This document shows positions 1 to 7,900 of a stretch of DNA of 12,238 bases, one piece after another; the first letter of the stretch is position 1, and each line of letters opens with the position of its first letter. The notes under the pieces are model-generated. The model had not been told where the DNA came from and did no database searches. It worked only from the letters and a program-made list of their open reading frames with translations. The stretch covers positions 1 to 12,238 of the forward strand of contig DASZOP010000196.1 in assembly GCA_035550715.1 (NCBI GenBank), in the 5' to 3' direction. Both the position numbers and the translations under genes were made by a program. Source of the stretch: DASRVA01 sp035550715. GTDB lineage: Bacteria; Gemmatimonadota; Gemmatimonadetes; JACCXV01; JAHWKZ01.

Positions 1-101
1 CGGTAGAGGCGCAGAGCTATGCCCAGGACCATCACCCCAGCCAGGGCGAGGCGGATGGCCCGCGGACTGGGCCTGTCGCTAGGGATTTCCGTGGCGGTCA
101 T
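1..101 (-). CDS. N-terminus of a probable membrane protein, possibly a GT39-type glycosyltransferase (partial)
   Basis: Only the first 33 codons are in the window; the gene runs off the left edge. It starts with ATG at 101, preceded by an AGGG ribosome-binding site 7 bases upstream. About 14 polar residues (MTATEIPSDRPSPR) are followed by a hydrophobic helix beginning AIRLALAGVMVLGIALRLY. A short cytoplasmic lead, then a first helix ending in LRLYR, is common in GT39-type (dolichyl-phosphate-mannose mannosyltransferase-like) polytopic glycosyltransferases, which transfer lipid-linked sugars at the cytoplasmic membrane. That family call rests on this one helix and is a guess; another multi-spanning protein is possible. 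It lies downstream of tRNA-Ser(GGA) on the same strand, separated by a GC-rich hairpin and a G-rich stretch. Confidence 0.45.
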   Translation of the reverse strand, partial: MTATEIPSDRPSPRAIRLALAGVMVLGIALRLY

Positions 102-147
102 CTGGCGACCCTGCCTTATCGATCGGGCTCGACGCCGACCGGCGAGA

Positions 148-187
148 GGGATCGGGCGGGTCGGGATTGCAAGGGGGGGGCCGGGGG
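148..187 (+). other. G-rich tract with G-quadruplex potential
   Basis: The plus strand has four GGG runs at 148-150, 154-156, 158-160 and 163-165 with loops of 3, 1 and 2 bases, which fits the usual G3 N1-7 quadruplex pattern. Runs of eight G (173-180) and five G (183-187) follow. The tract lies between tRNA-Ser(GGA) and the start of the leftmost gene, on the template strand for that gene. Folding is inferred from the pattern only. Confidence 0.4.
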
Positions 188-198
188 ATGGATCCGGA

Positions 199-217
199 CC
201 CCGCCCGGCCGGCGGGG
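199..217 (-). terminator. GC hairpin directly after tRNA-Ser(GGA); possible terminator
   Basis: Arms CCCCGCC (199-205) and GGCGGGG (211-217) pair perfectly over 7 bp around a 5-base loop. On the minus strand the hairpin begins 1 base after the encoded CCA of tRNA-Ser(GGA). No T-tract follows, so this is not a canonical intrinsic terminator. It could be a weak terminator or a structure that helps 3'-end processing of the tRNA. Confidence 0.35.
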
Positions 218-218
218 C

Positions 219-309
219 TGGCGGAGAGGGCGGGATTCGAACCCGCGAGACGCTGTTAACGTCTACGCGATTTCCAGTCGCGCTCCTTCGACCGCTCGGA
301 CACCTCTCC
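219..309 (-). tRNA. tRNA-Ser (anticodon GGA)
   Basis: Read on the minus strand, GGAGAGG (309-303) pairs with CCTCTCC (229-223), followed by discriminator G and an encoded CCA (221-219). The anticodon stem CGCGA/TCGCG holds the loop CTGGAAA, giving anticodon GGA, which reads UCC and UCU. The extended variable arm (GACG pairing with CGTC) is the class II hallmark of tRNA-Ser. The T-arm is GCGGG-TTCGAAT-CCCGC. No clear promoter lies in the 86 bases upstream, so the tRNA may be transcribed with the beta-helix gene before it. Confidence 0.96.
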
Positions 310-395
310 ACCCGCATCGAGCTCCTGGCGGTCCGGGGCCCTTGCCCACCGCGAGAGTGCGGACGGGGGAAGATGACCCGGGAGACCCGCGCCCG

Positions 396-1769
396 TCAAT
401 TACCGGGCTGGCCGTCGTCGTGGCCGTACGCCTGCCACTCCTCGAGCGTCAGCTCCTGCTTCTGCCACATGAAGGCGCGGGATCGGCTGTCGATCCGGTA
501 TCGGTTGCGCTCGAACCGGTTGTTCTTGTCGGTATAGTAGGAGTCGTCCCCGACGCCCTCACCCAACCCCGTCCACCCGGTATCCATGGCAATGTCGTTG
601 TCGTGCACGAAGAGATTCCGCACCTCGTACCGGCCCAGCGATCCGATCCCGCGGTTCTGGATCACGGCGGTGATCCCGCGGGCGTTGTTCTCCACCCGGT
701 TACCGTAGATCTCGACGTCGGACGACGACGAGACGAAGATGCCGGCGCCGTAGAGCCAGCGCGGGTTGGCGAACCCGTTTCCAGCCACGTAGTTGTTCCG
801 GATCACCGCCCCGTAGCTGATCTCGTACATGATTCCGTTGCCGGAGTTGTTCTCGACCCGGTTGTCTTCCACCAGCGCGTCCACATTCTCGATGTCCATC
901 CAGATTCCGTTGCCCTGGTTGTCGTGGACGTAGTTGTTGCGGACGACGAGCTCATGCGTCCGCACGAATTTCGTGCCCCCGGCGCCGAACCCGACCCGGA
1001 CCGCGCCCCGGTAGTTGTTGAACGCGATCTCGTTGCCCTCGATCAGCACGCCATCGCCGTTGCCGCCGACGCCGTACTCGTCGTTGTGGTGGAGCGAGTT
1101 GCCGCGCACCACCATGCCGTCGCCGATCTTGATCCCCATCCCACCGCATCCGCCCCCCAACCGGCATCCCTTGTGGAGCACGTCGGCCGTGTTGTACCGG
1201 ATCTCGTTGTTCTCGACGACCCAACGCTCGGTATCCTTGGCCATGACGGCGCCGTCCTGGGGCGGGGGCGCGTAGCGCTCGATCACCAGCCCCCGTATCG
1301 AGACGTCGTCCGGGCCGTCGCCGCCGTCGAAGGCGTACCGCTTCTCGCCGGCTCCGTCGAGGATGGCCCCCGGCTCTCCGACGAACGACATGCCGTCCTT
1401 GGGACGGATCGACTGCCCGACGTGCCGACCCGCCCGGATCAGGAACAGCGTCCCTTCGGGGTGGTCGTCGACGACCGCCTGGATGTCCTCCCCGGGGAGA
1501 ATCGGCACCTGCTCTCCGGCGGGTGGGGGGGTCGAAGGACCGACCGGCGGCGCCGGCGGAGGCGACATGGGGCTGTCGGGGAGGGCCGGCCCGCCGGCGG
1601 AGAAGGCGTCGGCGGAAGGCTCGGCCTTGCAGGTGGGGAGGCCGATCATCGGGATGCCGACCATGATCAAGGTCCAGCCGAGCGCTCCCAACCGTTTCCG
1701 CCGTTCGAGCGGAGGGTTGGAGCATCCCGCGACGGGCGGCGCGGGCGAGACGATGAGGCCGAGCGTCAC
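396..1769 (-). CDS. Right-handed parallel beta-helix repeat protein, probably exported
   Basis: 457 residues if started at GTG 1769, the first possible start after an in-frame stop; an AGGGGG motif lies 13 bases upstream. Residues 23-26 are RRKR, followed by a hydrophobic stretch (about 28-46) ending at Cys47, so a signal or anchor sequence is likely. Residues 60-85 form a Pro-rich linker. From about 90 to 425 there are repeated beta-helix turns with the pattern V-x-x-N-x-x-x-x-N-x-x-x-G-I (VVRGNSLHHND, LIEGNEIAFNN, VVRNNYVHDNQGNGI, LVEDNRVENNSGNGI, VIRNNYVAGNG, EIYGNRVENN). These match PbH1/NosD-like and pectate-lyase-like folds. The C-terminal LTLEEWQAYGHD motif recurs in bacterial beta-helix proteins. 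Cys202 and Cys208 could form a disulfide. Such proteins often bind or cleave polysaccharides, but no catalytic set is evident. It follows the glucan synthase on the same strand after 161 bases, so a role on envelope glucan is possible but inferred. Confidence 0.85.
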   Translation of the reverse strand: MTLGLIVSPAPPVAGCSNPPLERRKRLGALGWTLIMVGIPMIGLPTCKAEPSADAFSAGGPALPDSPMSPPPAPPVGPSTPPPAGEQVPILPGEDIQAVVDDHPEGTLFLIRAGRHVGQSIRPKDGMSFVGEPGAILDGAGEKRYAFDGGDGPDDVSIRGLVIERYAPPPQDGAVMAKDTERWVVENNEIRYNTADVLHKGCRLGGGCGGMGIKIGDGMVVRGNSLHHNDEYGVGGNGDGVLIEGNEIAFNNYRGAVRVGFGAGGTKFVRTHELVVRNNYVHDNQGNGIWMDIENVDALVEDNRVENNSGNGIMYEISYGAVIRNNYVAGNGFANPRWLYGAGIFVSSSSDVEIYGNRVENNARGITAVIQNRGIGSLGRYEVRNLFVHDNDIAMDTGWTGLGEGVGDDSYYTDKNNRFERNRYRIDSRSRAFMWQKQELTLEEWQAYGHDDGQPGN

Positions 1770-1866
1770 GCCGATCCGGTCACCCCCTGAGGACCAGCCT
1801 GTGCGTGATCGACGCGGACCCCCTCACACGGGAATCCTGCGAGCTGTTGGCACCGCACATGCTAGC

Positions 1867-1893
1867 GTCCGGGCCTCGTTTGGCAAGCCGGAC
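1867..1893 (-). other. Stem-loop between glucan synthase and beta-helix genes
   Basis: GTCCGG (1867-1872) pairs with CCGGAC (1888-1893). Inside, GCC (1873-1875) pairs with GGC (1882-1884) around a 6-base loop, with a 3-base bulge at 1885-1887. It lies in the 161-base gap between the two genes. A perfect 10-base palindrome CGGCCGGCCG (1921-1930) abuts the synthase stop codon. There is no T-tract, so attenuation, mRNA end protection or chance in GC-rich DNA are all possible. Confidence 0.3.
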
Positions 1894-1930
1894 CCGGCGC
1901 TCGAAGCCGCCCTCGACCCCCGGCCGGCCG

Positions 1931-4900
1931 CTACCCCAGTACGACCTGGATCTGATGCGCGCGGCCGTCGTCCTGGAGAGGGATGACGGCGCCGCCCGGA
2001 TCGGCGACCTCGCCGCCCCCCTGCCAGCGAATCTCCTCGCCATCGACCCGGACCTCGCGGATCCCGCGCATCGCCCCGGAGGGGTTGACGACCTCGATCT
2101 CGTAGCGCGACGAGTGGTAGCGGAACGAAACCTCGAACCCCGACCAGTTGCGCGGAATGCAGGGGTCGAAGTGGAGGTTCGAGCCGCGCAGGCGGAAGCC
2201 CAGGATCCACTCCACCCCGGCGCGGTACATCCAGCCGGCCGACCCCGTGTACCAGGTCCACCCGCCGCGCCCGACGTGCGGCGGCTCGGCATAGACGTCG
2301 GCCACCGCCACGTAGGGCTCGACCTTGTAGCGGTGGATTCCGGCCCGGGTGGAGGCATGGTTGATGGGGTTCAGGATCGAGAACAGCTCGGCCGCCTTGT
2401 CGCCGTCTCCGAGCTCGGCGAACGCGATGACCGACCAGATCGCGGCGTGGGTGTACTGACCGCCGTTCTCGCGGATCCCGGGCACGTACCCCTTGATGTA
2501 GCCGGGGTCGAGCGGCGTCCGGTCGAAAGGGGGGGTGAAGAGAAGCACGAGCCCGTCCCCGCGCCGCACCAGGTACTGCTCGACCGCCTTCATGGCGTGC
2601 GCGGCCCGGTCCCTCGGCGCCACCCCCGACAGGACGGCCCACGACTGGGCGATCGAGTCGATCCGGCACTCTTCATTGGTCGCCGAGCCGAGCGGCGTTC
2701 CGTCGTCGAAGTACGCGCGGCGATACCAGTCGCCGTCCCAGCCGTTCTCCTCGAGAGCGGCGCGCACCTGGTCGGTGAACGCCCGCCACCGTTCCACCCG
2801 CCTGGCGTCGCCACGTCGCGCGGCGAGTCCGGCGAAGCCGTCCAGCGTCAGCAGGAGGAACCACGCCAGCCAGACGCTCTCCCCGCGCCCTCCTTCGCCG
2901 ACCCGGTTCATCCCGTCGTTCCAGTCCCCCGTTCCGATCAGCGGGAGTTCGTGGGGGCCCAGCCCCAGGCTGACGTCCAGCGCGCGGGCGCAGTGCTCAT
3001 AGAGGCTTCCGGCCTGCCCGGAGACCTCGGGGACGAAATACCGTTCGTGCTCCCCCTCAGCGAGCGGCTCGCCCATCAGGAAGGGGATCTCCTCGTCGAG
3101 GATCTCCTCGTCTCCCGTCACCGCCAGATAGTGGAGGAGGGTCAGCGGAAGCCACGCCCGGTCGTCGGTGATCCGTGTTCGGACGCCCTTTCCCGTCGGC
3201 GGGTGCCACCAATGGAGCACGTCCCCCTCCTCGAACTGATGCGCCGCCGCCCGCAGCAGGTGCTCTCTGACGATCTCCCGCCGCGCCACCACGAGCGCCG
3301 CCACGTCCTGGAGCTGGTCGCGGAACCCGTAGGCGCCCCCCGACTGGTAGAACGCCGAGCGCGCCCACGTCCGGCACGAGAGCGCCTGGTAGAGGAGCCA
3401 GCGGTTCAGCATGATCGACATCGAGTAGTCGGGGGTCCGGACCTGGAGGGCTCCCAGGACGTCCTCCCACCACGTCTCGACGGCCTTCAGCACGGCGTCC
3501 AGGTCCGCGGTCCGGTAGTGGGCGATCAAGCGCCGCGCGTGCTCCAGGTCGTCGCCCTGGCCGAGGAGGAAGACCACCTCCACCGCCACCCCGGGGGGGA
3601 GCGTCAGGTGTCGCCGGAGCGCACCGCACGGATCCCATCCCGTCCCGACCCGGCCGGAGAGCGGCCGGCCGGTGACCACGGCCGCCGGGTGATGCAACGT
3701 GCCGTTCCGACCCAGGACCTCGGCGCGATCGGCCGTCCACTCGTCCTGCTGACCCCTGAGGTCGGCGAAGGCGACCCGCTCGGCGTACACCTGGTTCCAC
3801 CGGTTCCGGGCGGTCAGGGCGCGGGTCTCCTCGTCCATCGCCGTCACCACCATCGGTGCGCTCTTGTCCCGCTGGACGCCCAGCACCCACTCGACGTAGG
3901 CCGTCACGGAGAGCCGCCGCGGCCGGTCCGACAGGTTGCGCAGGGTCAGCCGGGAGATCTTGACGGGATCATCGATCGGCACGTACTGGACGAGCCGTGT
4001 CGCGACCTCGTGGCATTGGACCTCGAAGCGGGTGTACCCCTGACCATGGGCCACCTGATAGGGCGTCGACTGGCGGATCGGCAGCGGCGTCGGCGTCCAG
4101 ATCGCTCCGCTTTCCTCGTCGCGGAGGTAGAGCGCCTCGCCTGAGGGATCGGTGACCGGGTCATTGGACCACGGGGTCAGACGGTTCTCGCGGCTGTTGA
4201 CCGCCCAGGTGAATCCCGCCCCCGCCTCCGAGACCTGGAAGCCGAACGACGGATTCGCGATCACGTTGATCCATGGCGCCGGTGTCCACTGGCCCTCGCC
4301 CAGGATGATGACGTACTCCCGGCCCGCCTCGGCGAAGCCGCCCAGGCCGTTGAAGAACGAGAGCCGGGGGCGGGGCGGGGGAAGGGACACCCCCGGCGGG
4401 CGCACCCGCGGCCGGGGTGGCGGGGCCGCCTCGCCGTCCTCCCTCAGCGCCGCCTCGAGCTGCTCGGCCAGCGAGCCGTGATGGCTGAGAAGAACCGCGC
4501 GGGCCACCGCGCGCAGCAGCAGCCGGTCGCTCTCGGAGATCTGGTCCCCCCGGAGGATGAAGATCTCCCCGTGGGCACCGTGGGCTTCGTGGCGGACCGT
4601 CGACTGGCTCACGCGAACGCTCCGTTCCAGCCAGTCCTGGAGCTCCTCGGCGTAGGTGTGGGGATGCTCGTTCAGGATCACCACATCGACCGCGATCCCC
4701 TTCATCCCCCAGTACTCGTGGGCACGGATCAGGTGCCGTACGATCTCGCGGTCGCGGAGGTGGTCGATCCGGACGAGCACGACCGGCCGGTCGCCCGAGA
4801 TCCCGAACCCCCACAGCGCTTCCTGACCCCCCTCGTTCACGGAGATCGCGCTCGACGCCGGTCTCAGGACAGGGTCGAGGTAGAGGATCCGGCTGGCGAG

Positions 4901-7900
4901 ACGCTGGAAGAGGTGCGCCTCGTCGGCCTCGATCCCGAGATGCTGGAGCTGGACCTGACCCTGGGTCCAGGCGAGCGCGGCTTCGCGCTCGAACGTGGCC
5001 GGCTCGCCGTACTTGTCGACCAGCCCGAGGGCCTGATCCCGGCTCTCCGCGACCAGCGTGGAGAACGTCAGGCGCGCCGATTCCCCGGACTGCAGGCGCA
5101 CCGTGCGTCGCAGGCTCAGGATCGGGTCGAGGACCGAGCCGGTTGTATTGGAGAGCGGTCGGCCCTCGAACACGCAACTGGGCCGGCGCACGCCGTGGCC
5201 ACGATCGAGGAAGCGGGCGCGATCGGTCTCGCATTGCAGGGTGCCCACCGTCTCGCCGCCCGCGACCGCGACGACGTGCGCCGCCCACACCTCGGGCTCG
5301 TCCCCTTCGCGCGGCCGGCGCGTCGCGATGATGGCATCCAGGGCGGGGACGAACTCGGTCTGCACGAACAGATTCTGGAAGGCCGGGTGGGCGTCGTCGG
5401 CCGCCGGGGGGGCCAGGACGAGCTCGGCATAGCTCGTGACCTCGATCTCGCGCGGCCGGGCCCCCAGGTTCTTGATCGTCAGGCGCCGCAGCTCGCCGTC
5501 GTCCTCGGGCGCGACGATCACTTCGAGCGACGTCCAGATCGCATTGTCGAGGCGATGGATCTCGGCCCGGTCTTCCGAGAAGAGGACCTCGTAATGCTCG
5601 GGCTCGGAGGCGGTCGGCTGGTAGCCGGCCGACCAGACCTCGCCGCTGGTCGTGTCACGGAGATACAGCCACTGCCCCCATCCGTCGCGCGTCGGGTCTT
5701 CGCGCCACCGCGTGACGGCGCGGTCGAGATGACGGCTGTAGCCCGATCCCGCGTTGGTGACCATGACGCTGTAACGGCCGTTCGACAGCACGTGCGTCCG
5801 CGGGACGGGCGTGTGGGGGGTCCGGAACCGCCGGATCGCCGGTGGCACGATCTCTCGAACGTGTCGTGCGGACTTGACTTCCTCGGAGCGCGGCCGGGCG
5901 ACCGCGACGTCGCGCGGGATCCGCTCCTGGAGCATGAGCTCGGCGGCCCCGATCATCGGAACTTCGTGGAACCGATCACGCAGGATGCCGCCGTTCACCA
6001 CGTTGTCGATCGCCGCGATCGTCATCCCTTGATGATGCGTCATGTACGCGCGCACGATCTCAAACTGCTGATCCTTGGGCAGCCGGACGGGGGTGAAGTC
6101 GAGCGCCTCGTAGAAGCCGTAGATCCCGGCCGCTCCCAGCGCCGCCAGTCGCTCCAGGTTCCGCACCGCGGGCCTCGGCTCGATCATGGCCGCGAGGGCC
6201 GTCGCATACGGCGCCACCACGAGGTCCTCGCTGAGCCCACGCGTCAACCCCAGACCGGGGATGCCGAAGTGGGAGTACTGGTAGGTGAACGCCAGGTCGC
6301 GGGCGTTGTAGGCCGACTCGGAGACCCCCCACGGAATGCCACGCTCCGCGCCGTACTGGATCTGTCGGCGCACCACCAGCCGCTGCGTGCGATCGAGGAG
6401 CGTGCCGGCCGGGGCCTTCAGCACGAGGTACGGCATGACGTACTCGAACATCGAGCCCGACCACGAGATGAGCGCCGCGTCACGGCCCATGGGGGTCACC
6501 GGCCGGCCCAGCCGGAACCAGTGCTCCACCGGGACGTCGCCCTTGGCGATGGCCACGAAGCTCGCCAGACGGGCCTCGGTGGCGAGGAGGTCGTAATAGG
6601 CGTTGTCGAGCCGGCCTTCCAGGGGACGGTAGCCGATCGCGAAGAGCTCACGATCGTTGTCGTAGAGGATCCGGAAGTCGGTCTCCTCCACCCACCGGTC
6701 GGCGGCTCCGGCGAGCTCGTTCAGCCGGTCCACCAGCCCGGCCGCCGTCTCGCGCCCGCGTCGGACCGTGGCCCGCAGCGCCTCGAGCCAGCGACGGGCC
6801 GCCTCGACCTCGAAGTCCCCCGATTCACGAAGCGCCTGGTCGAGCTCGGCCAGCTCGGTCTCGGCGGTCCGGGCGATCAGGTTCACGGCCGCCGGGGACG
6901 GGATGACCGAGAGCACCTCACCGACGCGCTCCCATCGTTCGCGGCGTTCGGGGTCCGCCACCAGCCAGGCCGGGACGTCGCCGGCCAGCATTTCTCCCCA
7001 AGGCGCGACCGCCCGCAGGTCCCCGCGATGGGAGGCCGCCGCGTCCGCCACCCGTGTCGACCACGCGCGGAGCTCGGCCGCCCCCGCGGCGCTCTCCTCG
7101 ACGAGCACCTCGGCCACGTCCGACAGGGTGGCCGCCGCGTCCTCGACCCGGTCGAGGAGCGCGGCCCAGTCGGCCGGGGTCCCCGGATCCTCGGCCAGGG
7201 CCTCACCCAGGACCTGGAGGGTCTCCTCCAGATCGTGGCGCGAGACGGTCATCCCCGTGCGGAGCGCCTGGGCCGTCGTTCCCGCCGCCTCCCGGGCCAG
7301 GAGATACGCGTCCTCGATCCCGTGCCGTGCGCCGGCCCCGAGGATCGGCCGCCGCACGAGCTCACGGCACCCCTTCCAGACCACGAGCAGATGGCCGGCC
7401 AGGTTGCCGCTGTCCACGGTCGATACGTAGCGCGGCTCGAGCGGCTGGAGGCTCCTCGTATCGTACCAGTTGTAGAGGTGGCCCGCGTGACGCTCGAGCC
7501 GCTGCATCGTCTCGAAGGTGCGCTCGACCCGGGCGGCCATCCCGGCCGTCCCGATCCACCCGAAGTCGTGGGCCGCCAGCGTCGACAGGAGGTACATGCC
7601 GATGTTGGTCGGCGATGTCCGGTGGGCCACCACCGGCTCGGGATCGACCTGCAGGTTGTCGGGGGGCAGCCACCCGTCGTCCTCGTCGACGAAGTCTTCG
7701 AAGAAGCGCCATGTCCGTCGGGCGAGGCGCCGCAGGGCGGCGATCGCGTCCGCGTCCAGGCTCTCCAAGGCCGGGTCCTTGAGCGGACGGCTCAGCCATA
7801 GGGCGACAGCGGGAGCAACGATCCACAGCGCGAGGATCGGAACCGCCTCGAAGGCCGCCACCCGGCGCACCGGGAGCAGGAGAGCCAGCACGCCGAGCGC

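Noticed and set aside
342..1790. A 482-codon plus-strand frame opposite the beta-helix gene
   Set aside because: It crosses antisense to the beta-helix gene, whose repeats are convincing on the minus strand. The plus-strand product is rich in Val, Asp, His and Arg with no motif.
1780..1859. Short minus-strand frame of about 26 codons from an ATG near 1857 in the gap before the beta-helix gene
   Set aside because: No ribosome-binding site, no recognisable pattern, and out of frame with the following gene. It may be a chance frame.
4478..7801. A 1107-codon plus-strand open frame, and similar ones at 1805-4144 and 7994-9967
   Set aside because: They lie antisense to the glucan synthase, whose domains and motifs are clear. 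Their protein is low-complexity, rich in Arg, Val, Asp, His and Pro, without recognisable motifs. Long antisense frames are expected opposite GC-rich genes.
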